Positions 28,212 through 37,154 of a stretch of 64,000 bases of DNA are shown here, one piece after another. Location of the stretch: NCBI RefSeq assembly GCF_015704865.1, contig NZ_JADQTO010000033.1, positions 35,542 through 99,541 of the forward strand, written 5' to 3'. Below the pieces are notes generated by a model that searched no databases, had not been told where the DNA came from, and saw nothing but the letters and a program-made list of their open reading frames with translations. Each line of letters begins with the position of its first letter. Position 1 is the stretch's first letter. Both the position numbers and the translations under genes were made by a program. The DNA comes from Actinoplanes aureus. Lineage in GTDB: Bacteria; Actinomycetota; Actinomycetes; Mycobacteriales; Micromonosporaceae.

Positions 28212-28483
28212 TCATCGCAGCCGTCGCACCGCCCGGTCGGCCAGCTCGGCCAGCGCGCAGCGGCTCTCCGCGGCCATCGGGGCGGCCTCGAGCGCGGCGC
28301 GCGGTGTCGGCGCGTACTCGGATCATCTGCTCGATCTTCTCCCGGCCAGGAAGACGGGGCGTGCAGGTCAGCGAAGGTGGGGTGCATCGAGGGCCGGCCC
28401 CGGCGACGATCACCGCGGCCCAGGGTGTCGTCATGGATCAGCGCGAACGCGTGGAACAGCTCCAGCGCGGCGGCGGCGATCAC
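28212..28483 (-). pseudogene. Polyprenyl diphosphate synthase remnant
   Basis: The piece begins at about 28483 with AAAALELFHAFALIHDDTLG, the first Asp-rich helix of trans-prenyltransferases, then RRGRPSMHPTFADLHA. The middle of the enzyme, including the second DDxxD, is missing. A different frame ends in LEAAPMAAESRCALAELADR and a stop at 28212, as these enzymes end. So it is truncated at the 5' side, where it runs into recombinase sequence, and internally deleted. Not functional. Confidence 0.68.
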
Positions 28484-28550
28484 GATCGGTATGCCGTCCG
28501 GGCCGCCCGCGGACCGCCAGCCCCATACATCTCATAGATCAGCAGCACGG

Positions 28551-29160
28551 TCAGCGCGTACGGCGCTGCTGACCATCCTCCGGGGTCGCGCGGGCGGTGA
28601 TCTCCTGGACTGCGGTGAAGTCCTCGTCGCTGACCAGGGCCGGATGCGTGCGTTCGGGGCAGTTGACCCAGTCTTCGCGGGCGTTCCATATCCGGGCCGG
28701 ACCGAGACTGGTCCGCCGATCTCCCGGTACCGCTTCGCGGTGATCGGTGAACTGCCGGTTCCACACCTGCCGGCCGGTGTAGTGCGGGTTCGCCAGAATC
28801 GCCGCCACCGTGCGCAGCGTCCACATCGTGCCCTCGCGATGCGGATTCCGAGCAGGGTCGTAGACACCGGTGACGGGCATCCGCCGTTCGTTGAGCATCC
28901 GCGCGATGCGCGCCGTGCTCCAGCCATCGAGGCGGCGGGCGAATATCCACCTCACGTGGTCCGCCGTGGTCGGATCCACCGCCAGACGATGCCGGCGCCG
29001 CGTTCGGATGCGGGCCACCGTCCACCAGCTGGTAGCCGTACGGCGGGCGGCCACCGAGGTGACGGCCCTGCTCCCGCACCTGGATCGTCATCGCCGCCCG
29101 CGCCCGGAACCGCGTTCGCAGCTTCGTTTGGACGGTGTTCTGCCGGTTGGCAGCGTGAGG
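28551..29160 (-). pseudogene. Large serine recombinase remnant
   Basis: The segment around 29140-29000 reads KLRTRFRARAAMTIQVREQG and HLGGRPPYGYQLVDGGPHPN. After a frameshift near 29000 it continues VDPTTADHVRWIFARRLDGW, ARMLNERRMPV, ILANPHYTGRQVWNRQ and HPALVSDEDFTAVQEI. This is the recombinase (DNA-binding) domain of large serine recombinases. The N-terminal catalytic domain with the active Ser is absent. It fuses at about 28500 to the polyprenyl synthase remnant. A relic of a phage or integrative element. Confidence 0.78.
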
Positions 29161-29295
29161 CGCTGCCCGAAGCGAGTCCGGGCCGGTTCATCCGCGGGGC
29201 ATGAAGACGGCGCCGGCAGCGCACAGGACGATTACGGGGACGCTCGTCGAATCGTTGGCGCAGCAAGTGCGCTCCTTTATATCGAAGGACTAGAG

Positions 29296-31707
29296 ATGGC
29301 TGATCAGCATGGTGTCGACCGCTCCCGCCTGCCTCTTCGCGATCCTCCGTTCGCCGGGCGTCGCGGGCGCACCCTGGCAGATTCCACGCCGGACTGGGGT
29401 GCCGCCGGCGACGTGAGGCCGCCGGAGGGTGCGCCGAACATTTTGCTCGTCCTGATCGACGATGCCGGGTTCGGTCAGCCGTCGACATTCGGCGGTCCCG
29501 TCCAGACGCCGAACTTGACCCGGATGGCCGACGCCGGCCTGCGGTACAACGCGATGCACATGACGGCTCTGTGTTCGCCGACGCGTGCGGCCCTGCTGAC
29601 CGGCCGCAACCACCACCGGGTCGGTTTCGGCTCGACCGGCGAGTTCTCCGGGCCGTTCCCGGGCTACACCTCGGTAGTGCCGAAAGACTGCGCGCCGTTC
29701 CCGAAGGCGTTGCAGATGAACGGATACTCGACCGCCGCATTCGGCAAATGGCACATGACGCCCAACCACGTACAAGGTCCCAGCGGGCCGTTCGACCGCT
29801 GGCCCAGTGGCTGGGGATTCGACTACTTCTGGGGCTTCCTCGGCGGCGAGTCCGGCCAGTACGACCCGATGATCTACGAGAACAACAGCGTCGACCAGGT
29901 CTACGGCGGACCTGCCGACCGTAGCTTCTACCTGCCCGACGCGATGGCTGATAAGACCATCGAGTGGCTACACGGGATTACCGCCCACAACGACACCAAG
30001 CCGTGGTTCGTCTACTTCTCGACCGGCTGCGCTCATGCCCCGCACCAGGTGACCGAGGAATGGCACGCGAAGTACCGCGGCAAGTTCGACGCCGGCTGGG
30101 ACGTCTACCGAGAAGAGACCTTCGCCCGGCAGAAGGCGCTCGGGGTGGTCCCCGAAGATGCGGTGCTGACCGAGCGCGACGAGGCCTTCCCCGCGTGGGA
30201 CTCGCTGTCGGCCGAGGAGCGCACGCTGTACGCCCGGCAGATGGAGGTCTACGCGGGTTACCAGGAGAACGCCGACCACAACGTCGGCCGGGTCCTCGAC
30301 GAACTGGAGCGGATGGGTCAGCTCGACGACACCCTGGTCCTCTACATCTGGGGTGACAACGGCGCGTCCATGGAGGGCACCCTCACCGGCTCCTTCAACG
30401 AGCTGACCATGTTCAACGGCATCCCGCTGACCCCTGAGCAGCAACTCGCGTTGGTCAACGCCTCCGGCGGGATCGACGCGTGGGGCGGTCCCACCACCGC
30501 GCCGCACTGCTCGGCCGCCTGGGCGTGGGCCGGGAACGCACCGTTCCAGTGGGGCAAGCAGGTCGCCTCGCACCTCGGCGGGACGCGCAACCCGATGGTG
30601 GTGCACTGGCCCGGCAACATCGCCGCACAAGGCGGCCTACGCACCCAGTTCACCCACGTCATCGACATCGGCCCGACGATCCTCGAGGTCGCCGGCATCC
30701 CGCAGCCAACCTCGGTCGACGGTATCGACCAGTTCCCCATGCAAGGCACCAGCCTCGCGTACACGTTCGCCGACGGCACTGCACCGGAGCGGCACACCCA
30801 GCAGTACTTCGAGATCTTCGGCAACCGCGCGATGTACAAGGACGGCTGGTGGGCCGCGTCGAAACTGCCCCGCATCCCCTGGGACCTGACGCCACCGACG
30901 CTCCGCAGATTCGCTCCCGACGTTCTCGACCCGGACGCACTGACCTGGGAGCTGTACTACCTGCCCGACGACTTCTCCCAGGCCAACGACCTCGCCACCC
31001 GGCATCCGGACAAGGTCGCCGAGCTCAACGCGCTGTGGTGGCAGGAAGCCGAAGCCAACTACGTCACCCCCCTGCTGGCCGGGCTGTCGGCGTTCTTCGG
31101 GATCGTCCCGCCGCTGAGCGAGAAGACCCGCTGGACCTTCTGGGGTAACGATGTCCAGAACTTCCCGCAGGGCATCATGCCGCCGACCCTCAACCGTTCC
31201 TACACCATCACCGCCGACGTCGAGATCCCCGAAGACGGGGCCGAGGGCGTGATCGTCGCCGCCTTCGACCACCTCGGCGGTTACAGCCTGTTCGTGATGG
31301 ACGGCAAGCTACACCACACATACAGCTTCATCGGCATCGAAACCTACCGGCACGAGTCCACCACCACGCTACCCACCGGAAACGTCCGGGTCCGCCTCGA
31401 ATTCGAGGCCGACACACCGGTCATGGCGCCAGCCGGCACCGTGACCTTGTTCGCCAACGACAGGCAGATCGGCGGCGGCCGGATGGACCACACCGTGCCA
31501 GCCTTCTTCAGCGGATACGCCGGCCTGGACATCGGCCGCGACAACGGCGAGGTCGTCGACGGCCGCTACGAGAAGCTCGCGCCCTTCGCCTTCACCGGCA
31601 CCATTCACAAGGTCACTTACGACATCCGACCGCCTGGCCAACCCCACAACGATGCACTCCACCAAGCCCAGTACGCGGAATCCCAAGCACGCCACGTCGA
31701 GGCCTGA
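29296..31707 (+). CDS. Arylsulfatase-type sulfatase, cytoplasmic
   Basis: 803 residues from ATG 29296; the longer frame only reads through recombinase scar. NILLVLIDDAGFGQPSTFGG supplies the metal-binding Asp pair. LCSPTRAALLTGRN contains the CxPxR signature, with Cys93 to be converted to formylglycine, and FGKWHMTP and WGDNGASMEG complete the active site. The C-terminal 180 residues form a beta-sandwich (YTITADVEIPEDGAEGV). No signal peptide is seen, so it should act inside the cell; a formylglycine-generating enzyme must come from elsewhere. The gene sits between a recombinase relic and a truncated response regulator whose sequence ends right at its stop, so it was probably brought in with a mobile element. 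Confidence 0.88.
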   Translation: MADQHGVDRSRLPLRDPPFAGRRGRTLADSTPDWGAAGDVRPPEGAPNILLVLIDDAGFGQPSTFGGPVQTPNLTRMADAGLRYNAMHMTALCSPTRAALLTGRNHHRVGFGSTGEFSGPFPGYTSVVPKDCAPFPKALQMNGYSTAAFGKWHMTPNHVQGPSGPFDRWPSGWGFDYFWGFLGGESGQYDPMIYENNSVDQVYGGPADRSFYLPDAMADKTIEWLHGITAHNDTKPWFVYFSTGCAHAPHQVTEEWHAKYRGKFDAGWDVYREETFARQKALGVVPEDAVLTERDEAFPAWDSLSAEERTLYARQMEVYAGYQENADHNVGRVLDELERMGQLDDTLVLYIWGDNGASMEGTLTGSFNELTMFNGIPLTPEQQLALVNASGGIDAWGGPTTAPHCSAAWAWAGNAPFQWGKQVASHLGGTRNPMVVHWPGNIAAQGGLRTQFTHVIDIGPTILEVAGIPQPTSVDGIDQFPMQGTSLAYTFADGTAPERHTQQYFEIFGNRAMYKDGWWAASKLPRIPWDLTPPTLRRFAPDVLDPDALTWELYYLPDDFSQANDLATRHPDKVAELNALWWQEAEANYVTPLLAGLSAFFGIVPPLSEKTRWTFWGNDVQNFPQGIMPPTLNRSYTITADVEIPEDGAEGVIVAAFDHLGGYSLFVMDGKLHHTYSFIGIETYRHESTTTLPTGNVRVRLEFEADTPVMAPAGTVTLFANDRQIGGGRMDHTVPAFFSGYAGLDIGRDNGEVVDGRYEKLAPFAFTGTIHKVTYDIRPPGQPHNDALHQAQYAESQARHVEA

Positions 31708-31724
31708 CCGAGAACCATTGAGGT

Positions 31725-31910
31725 GGCGGCCCCGCCCATCACCGGCATCATCATGTCGGTCACCACCAGATCCGGAAGCCAAGCGCTCACCGCGGCCAGC
31801 GCAGCGGCACCGTCGCCCGCTTCGACGACCTCATGACCGGCACGCATCAACACCCGACGCAGCACGAACCGCAAATCCGGTTCGTCGTCGACCACCAGAA
31901 TCCTGCCCAC
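31725..31910 (-). pseudogene. Truncated response-regulator receiver domain
   Basis: From GTG 31910 the frame reads GRILVVDDEPDLRFVLRRVL, then VVTDMMMPVMGG with the phosphoacceptor Asp. It loses homology at about 31725, next to the sulfatase stop at 31707, after which the frame runs antisense through the sulfatase. Only about 60 residues of the receiver fold remain: beta4, beta5 and the Lys are gone. Confidence 0.72.
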
Positions 31911-32149
31911 CCGAACCCATCCGTTCGCCAAGGCAGCTTCCGCAGCCCTCCGTGCCGAATAGGGCATATGACGCATGATCTTCTATATCGGACATGCTGT
32001 GGTCGCGCCGTGGCGGCGCAGCGCCGTCGCCATCGCCCCGGCGTACGCGGTCGGCAAACCGAGGATGAGCCCCGGAGACCAAGGTTAGGGTGTTCATCGC
32101 CGCCTGTACCGGACCGGGCCGCGCGCCCGGCTTCCTGGGCCGTTACCCG

Positions 32150-32726
32150 CGGGCGGGGCGCTGCTGACCCGCCGGCTGAACACCGAGCTGGTCACGGACA
32201 TGTGGGACGACCTGTTAGGGGTGGCGGCCAGCGTGCAAGGTGGCCACGCCACCGCGGCGATGGTCGTCGGAAAGTTGTGCTCGGCCAAGCGCCAGCAGAA
32301 CGCACTGACCGGCGCGATCAAGAAGTACGGGGCGTTGCGGCGCACGGTGTATGCCGCCCGGTATTTTGCCGATGAGACCTGCGAGCGGCGTATCGCCCGG
32401 CAGCTGGACAAAGGCGAGAACCTGTACGCCCTGCGCTGGTCGCTGGGTACGCCGGCGAGGGCGCGTTGCGCCGGCGTCAACCACGAGCAGCAGACCGAGC
32501 AGATGTGGTGCCTGACCTGGCCACGAACGCCATTGTGTGCTGTTCGACGGAGTACCACGGTCTGGCCGTCGGTGCGCTGCGCGCGGGCGGCCTCATCGTT
32601 GACGATGAGGTTCTGGCCCACATCTGGCCCATCCACCACGAGAACGTGCACTTCTACGGCGATATCGACGGAGTGGGTGCCGAGCTCGACACCGACGGGT
32701 ACCGGCCGCTGCGGCTGTCCGGTTAG
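32150..32726 (+). pseudogene. Tn3-family transposase, C-terminal remnant
   Basis: The first frame contains LLTRRLNTELVTDMWDDLLG, VAASVQGGHATAAMVVGKL, ALTGAIKKYGALRRTVYAAR and RQLDKGENLYALRW. Near 32510 the sequence shifts frame into CLTWPRT versus ATNAIVCCSTEYHGLAVGAL and ends DTDGYRPLRLSG. This matches the end of Tn3-type TnpA proteins, including their last conserved Glu region (QQTEQ). The N-terminal two-thirds is absent. With the resolvase relic at 36.1 kb it may mark a dead Tn3-like transposon around the hybrid kinase. Confidence 0.8.
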
Positions 32727-32790
32727 AACGGCCCGGGTCTGTGTAGGAGCCGATAGCAGCCCAGGCTGCCTCTCCCCGACCGGTGAGCGG

Positions 32791-35700
32791 TCACCGAGGG
32801 TGGTGGGTTTGTTTCGGCGCCGGCCGGGAGGCGGTTCGCGGGCCGGCGGCCGGCGGGTGCACGAAGGCGCGGACCCGGGCGAGTAGTTCCTGGCTGGTAA
32901 AGGGTTTCTCGACGATGGTGACGCCCTCGGGCAGGGTGCCGTTCTCGGTGAGGACCGGTTCGGCGTAGCCGGACATGTACAGCACCGGGATGCCGGGGCG
33001 GATGGCGCGGATGCGGGCGGCGACTTCGTTGCCGGTCATCTTCGGCATGATCACATCGGTGAGGAGCAGGTGGATGCGGTCGGGGTAGGTTTGGGCGACC
33101 TGGATGGCCTGCTCGCCGCCGCTGACGGTCAGGACGTAGTAGCCGGCGCGGGTCAGGATCCGGCCGGTGATCACGCGCAGATCGTCTTCGTCCTCCACCA
33201 TCAGGATGGTCTCGTGCGGTGATCCGTCGGCGTCCGGTTCGGTGGTCATGTCGGCGTCGGCGCTGGTGTCGTGGAGGTCGGGGTCGACGGCGGGCAGGAT
33301 GACGGTGACGGTGGTACCGATGCCGTTCTCGGAGTACAGGCGGATGTCGCCGCCGGCGGCGGTGGCGATGCCGTAGACGGTGGCCAAGCCCAGTCCGGTG
33401 CCGGAGCCTTTGGGTTTGGTGGTGTAGAACGGCTCGAAGGCGCGTTCGATGACGTCCGGTGGCATGCCGCTGCCGGTGTCGCTGACCCGGATGCGCACGT
33501 AGCGGCCCACCGGCAGCGGTGAGCTGTCGAGGTCGTCGTCGCCGACTTCGGCGTTGCTGGTGTCGATGGACAGGGTGCCGCCGCCGGGCATCGCGTCGCG
33601 AGCGTTGACCGCGAGGTTGACCAGGATCTGCTCGATCTGCCCCGCGTCGGCGTGCACCGGCCACAGATCGCGATCCAGGGAGGTAACCAGGTGAATGTGT
33701 TCACCGATACTGCGGCGCAGCATCGGCTCGACGTCACCGATGACGTGGTTGAGGTTGAGGACCTCGGCCTGGGTGATGTCACGGCGGCCGAACGCGAGCA
33801 GCTGTTTGGTCAGCCGGGTGGCGCGTTCCGCGGCCCGGCTGATCTGGCCGCAATCTTTGCGGGCGTCGGCCAGGTCGGCGGGGTCCGGGGTCGAGACTTC
33901 GAGGGTTTCGGCGATCATCTCGGCGTAGTTGCTGATCACGGCGAGGATGTTGTTGAAGTCGTGAGCGACGCCGCCGGCGAGCTGGCCGAGGCTCTCCAGC
34001 CTTCGGGTGTGCTGCAGGCGGTGTTCGGCGGCGTCGCGTTCGGCCTGGGTGATGAGGCGTTCGCGTTCGGCCTGGGCGATCAGCCGGTCGGTGACGTCGC
34101 GGATCGCGGTGGTCACGATCATGCCTTTGTCGGTGGTCACCGAGGACAGGCTGATCTCGGCGGGGAACTCGCTGCCGTCCTTACGCACGGCGGCCAGTGC
34201 GGCGCCGGCGCCCATCGGGCGGATCCGCGGATGGGCGAAGTAGCCGTCGCGTTTGAGCGGGTGCCCGCCGCGCAGCCGCTCGGGGACCAGGATGTCGACG
34301 CACTGGCCCAGTAGTTCCTCGCGCTGGTAGCCGAACAGTCGTTCGGCTTGGGCGTTGATCAGGGTGATGGTGCCGTCCCGGGTGACGCCGATGATTGCGT
34401 CGGGGGCGGCTTCGAGCAGTCCTTCGAACATGGCTTCGGCGCGCTGACGTTCGCTGATGTCGCGCGATACCGACGCGACACCGGCTACCCGGCCGTCATC
34501 GTCGGTGATCGGTGACAGGGTCAGCGACACGGTGATCACCACCCCGTCCTTACGACGGCGCTTCACCCGCTGCTGATCGATACGCTCACCAGCGGCGATG
34601 CGCGCCATGAACTCCGCTTCAGCCTCCTCCTGCCCTGGCGGGAAAAGCATGGACGCGTGCCTGCCGACCACCTCGTCAGGGTGGTAGCCGTAGAGCAGTT
34701 CGGCGCCGCGGTTCCAGCTGGTGATCGTCCCGTCGATGGTCTTGCCGATGATCGCGTCGTGCGACGACTCGACGATCACTGCCAGCCGCTCGCGTTCCGC
34801 GAGGGACTGCGCCCGCCCGGCGAGCGCGGCGGCCTGCACCGCCAGCTCGGTGAACGCGGCGACGTCGTCCTCGGCGAACAGGCTGCGGTAGCGGCTCAGC
34901 AGCAGCACCGCGCCGCGGCCGGCTCCGGCCGGCACTGGTGCCACGGTCACGTACCGGGTGTCGCTGGCCTGAGCGAACATCACCGCCACCGCCGGCGGAT
35001 GAGTCCATCCAGCCATCGCGTCGATGGTGTCCGGCACGGCCAGGACCTCGTCGAGGTCCTGGCGGGTGCATTCCAGCTCGTTAAGTGTCGCGTCGCCGCA
35101 GCCGGCCACCCGCACCGTCTGGCCGCCGGCCGGCATCAGCACCACCACGGCGTCCGTCGCGAGCACCTCGGTGGCGCCTGCGCAGTAGCGCTTCCATGTG
35201 GCCGACGCCGGTTCGTCGGGCGGCGCGGCCAGCATCCGGCGCGTCACCGCGTACGCGGCCTCCTGCACCCATCTGCGGCGCAGCCGGGAAGGGGGTACGA
35301 ACGCCAGCAGATACAGCCCTCCGGAGATCGCGGCGAGCCCCCGGGACTCCAGCCTGGTCACCTCGCCGGCCCCGGACAGCAGCAACGCGACACCGAACAG
35401 GCCTGTACCCGCCGCGGCGCACCACAACCGGACCCGGGCCGCGCCGCCGTGACGGCGCGCGTGCGCGCCCAGCAGGCATGCCGCCAGCAGCTCCAGAGCG
35501 AAGAACACGATTACCGCTGGCCACACCAGCGGTTGCGGCATCGGCGCCTGCGAGGTCGCCAGGACAGGCAGCGTGGTGAGCAGCCACGCCCCCACCACCA
35601 CCGGCCACCACCAGGCCGGCACCGGGCGCAGCCGACTCACCACCCGCAACGTCAACAGCGGCTTAGCCAGCAACATGGCAATCGCCGCGACCATCCACCC

Positions 35701-35871
35701 GCGCGGCAGCGAACCCATGAATTGCCGGGCCACGCCGAGGACGAACAGCATCGCCACCGACGCGAACATCCACATGACGTCACGCAGCAACGGGTCCCGG
35801 CGCCGCAGGTACCCCCACGACACCCACAACAACACCAGAGCGAACAGTGACGTCACCAAAATCAGCGCCAT
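32791..35871 (-). CDS. Hybrid sensor histidine kinase (membrane, GAF, PAS-PAS, HisKA, REC)
   Basis: 1026 residues from ATG 35871, with AGAGGA just upstream. The N-terminal 205 residues hold about six hydrophobic segments (MALILVTSLFALVLLWVSWG and onward). A GAF-like region follows (about 225-375), then two PAS domains (ESSHDAIIGKTIDGTI; EAAPDAIIGVTRDGTI). The phosphoacceptor His lies in LGQLAGGVAHDFNNIL. The ATPase domain has NLAVNARDAM, DTGSGMP and GTGLGLATVYGI. A C-terminal receiver has MVEDEDDL and LLLTDVIMPKMTG. The FNNIL-type H-box is typical of orphan hybrid kinases. No partner gene adjoins; the flanks are Tn3 transposase and resolvase relics, so it may be transposon cargo. The stimulus is unknown. 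Confidence 0.9.
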   Translation of the reverse strand: MALILVTSLFALVLLWVSWGYLRRRDPLLRDVMWMFASVAMLFVLGVARQFMGSLPRGWMVAAIAMLLAKPLLTLRVVSRLRPVPAWWWPVVVGAWLLTTLPVLATSQAPMPQPLVWPAVIVFFALELLAACLLGAHARRHGGAARVRLWCAAAGTGLFGVALLLSGAGEVTRLESRGLAAISGGLYLLAFVPPSRLRRRWVQEAAYAVTRRMLAAPPDEPASATWKRYCAGATEVLATDAVVVLMPAGGQTVRVAGCGDATLNELECTRQDLDEVLAVPDTIDAMAGWTHPPAVAVMFAQASDTRYVTVAPVPAGAGRGAVLLLSRYRSLFAEDDVAAFTELAVQAAALAGRAQSLAERERLAVIVESSHDAIIGKTIDGTITSWNRGAELLYGYHPDEVVGRHASMLFPPGQEEAEAEFMARIAAGERIDQQRVKRRRKDGVVITVSLTLSPITDDDGRVAGVASVSRDISERQRAEAMFEGLLEAAPDAIIGVTRDGTITLINAQAERLFGYQREELLGQCVDILVPERLRGGHPLKRDGYFAHPRIRPMGAGAALAAVRKDGSEFPAEISLSSVTTDKGMIVTTAIRDVTDRLIAQAERERLITQAERDAAEHRLQHTRRLESLGQLAGGVAHDFNNILAVISNYAEMIAETLEVSTPDPADLADARKDCGQISRAAERATRLTKQLLAFGRRDITQAEVLNLNHVIGDVEPMLRRSIGEHIHLVTSLDRDLWPVHADAGQIEQILVNLAVNARDAMPGGGTLSIDTSNAEVGDDDLDSSPLPVGRYVRIRVSDTGSGMPPDVIERAFEPFYTTKPKGSGTGLGLATVYGIATAAGGDIRLYSENGIGTTVTVILPAVDPDLHDTSADADMTTEPDADGSPHETILMVEDEDDLRVITGRILTRAGYYVLTVSGGEQAIQVAQTYPDRIHLLLTDVIMPKMTGNEVAARIRAIRPGIPVLYMSGYAEPVLTENGTLPEGVTIVEKPFTSQELLARVRAFVHPPAAGPRTASRPAPKQTHHPR

Positions 35872-36078
35872 CGGATCCTCTGTCCCGCCGCACACGAGAG
35901 CCCGGCAATAGGGGCGAATCCGATCAGGCTATGCCCCAGCCGGCCGGCTCGTTCGGAAACACGAGCGATGAACCGAACAACAAGATCAACAAGGCGGCTC
36001 GCAGCGTGCGGAAACCCGTCAGAAATCAACGTGCGGCCCCCGCCGCCTGCGACGGGCGAACCGTACAGTGCGCAGGTG

Positions 36079-36530
36079 ATGGCCATCGGCTACGCCCGCG
36101 TCTTCACCCGCGAGCAGAACCCCGCCCTGCACCACGACGCGCTCACCACCGGCTGCGCCCGGGTGTTCACCGACGTCGCCTCCAGGGCCAAAGCCGACCG
36201 CCCGCAACTGGCCGCGGCCCTGAAGTACCTACGCCCCGGCGACGTGCTAGCCGTGTGGCAACTGACCGGCTCGGCCGCAGCATGCGCCACCTCATCGACA
36301 CCGTCAACGCCCTGCACGAACGCGACGTGCAGTTCCGATCCCTGCGTGAAAGCATCGACACCACCGCATCCGGCCGGCTGACGTTCCACCTGTTCGCCGC
36401 GCTGGCCGAGTTCGAACGCGACCTGCTGCGCGAACGCACCACCGCCGGACTGACTGCGATCACCGCCCCCCGCACGGTGGCGCCGAAACTCACGAACATC
36501 GAAAGTGATGAGATCTTGCTGGCGCCCGAA
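36079..36530 (+). pseudogene. Resolvase/invertase, frameshifted and with mutated catalytic Ser
   Basis: From ATG 36079 the product reads MAIGYARVFTREQNPALHHD. In functional serine resolvases the motif is YARVSTREQN, so the active Ser is Phe here (TTC for TCC). The frame then breaks after VLAVWQL near 36262, and the next frame continues DRLGRSMRHLIDTVNALHER, FRSLRESIDTTASGRL and ALAEFERDLLRERTTAGL. One lost base explains the shift. The HTH DNA-binding end is not recognisable. Doubly inactivated. The second frame stays open into the inverted repeat starting at 36601. Confidence 0.85.
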
Positions 36531-36600
36531 CTCGGCGACATCTGGCGCCGGAACTCACGAGCAAAAGCAGACCACCGAGCTCGACAGCAAGCCGAGAAAT

Positions 36601-36727
36601 TGTCCTTGACAGCGGAGTTGTTCGTCTGCTACCGGGGTTTGTCCGGACGATGGTTTCTGCCATCGCAGATTGTCCGGCCGGAGGTTCGAGGCGGCCGGGG
36701 GCCGTTCGATCGTGACTGGTTGACTAG
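36601..36727 (+). repeat. 127-bp inverted repeat, left copy
   Basis: This stretch is repeated in inverse orientation at 38488-38615, with mostly small differences. Inside, CGATGG-TTTCTG-CCATCG forms a perfect hairpin, and TTTGTCCGGA before it and TTGTCCGG after it form direct repeats. The outer edge is TGTCCTTGACAGCG, the inner edge GGTTGACTAG. See the right copy for the cassette it bounds. Confidence 0.85.
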
Positions 36728-36733
36728 GCCGTC

Positions 36734-37092
36734 ATGTTCGACCTGGCACGGCCGTTCTCCACAGTCGCGATCCCGCTGCGGATGCTGGTGGAGACCTGGG
36801 CGGAGCGGGTGGCCACCGCACTGCTCGAGGGCCTGGCCGACGGCCGCACGCTCACGCAGTGGGGAGCCGAGGTCGGCGCTGGCGCGCGTACGCTGCGCCG
36901 GGTTTCTGGCCGGGACCGGCCTCACGTTCAGCCACTGGCGCACCCACGCCCGGCTGCGTGCGGCGGTGCCCATGCTGGCGGCCAGCCGGTCGCCGGCCGG
37001 GCCGGCTACGGGACACCGAGCGCGTTGTCATCGTGTTCCATCGCACGGTTGGCGTTCCACCGGGCGAGCACTTCGCCCGGGATCAGAATTGA
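36734..37092 (+). pseudogene. AraC-type regulator C-terminal remnant, multiply frameshifted
   Basis: Pieces in three frames join in order: VGAGARTLRR, then FLAGTGLTFSHWRTHARLRA and AVPMLAASRS, then TPSALSS and FHRTVGVPPGEHFARDQN. This is the paired helix-turn-helix of AraC/XylS regulators. Several single-base losses and the missing sensor domain make it dead. It lies just inside the left inverted repeat. Confidence 0.7.
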
Positions 37093-37140
37093 CTTGTCGC
37101 AAGTCTTGTCTCAATATGGTGAGACAACGCTCGCGACAAG
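37093..37140. promoter_or_regulatory. Nested inverted repeats upstream of the GntR operon
   Basis: CTTGTCGC (37093-37100) pairs with GCGACAAG (37133-37140), and inside it TTGTCTC (37106-37112) pairs with GAGACAA (37121-37127). Both share the TTGTC half-site. The structure ends 14 bp before the membrane-protein start and is likely the operator of the YtrA-type GntR repressor encoded by the second gene. Confidence 0.6.
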
Positions 37141-37154
37141 CTGGGGAGGCCGCC

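Noticed and set aside
30637..31272. Minus-strand frames within the sulfatase gene
   Set aside because: Shadow frames; the plus strand has the CSPTR sulfatase signature and continuous fold.
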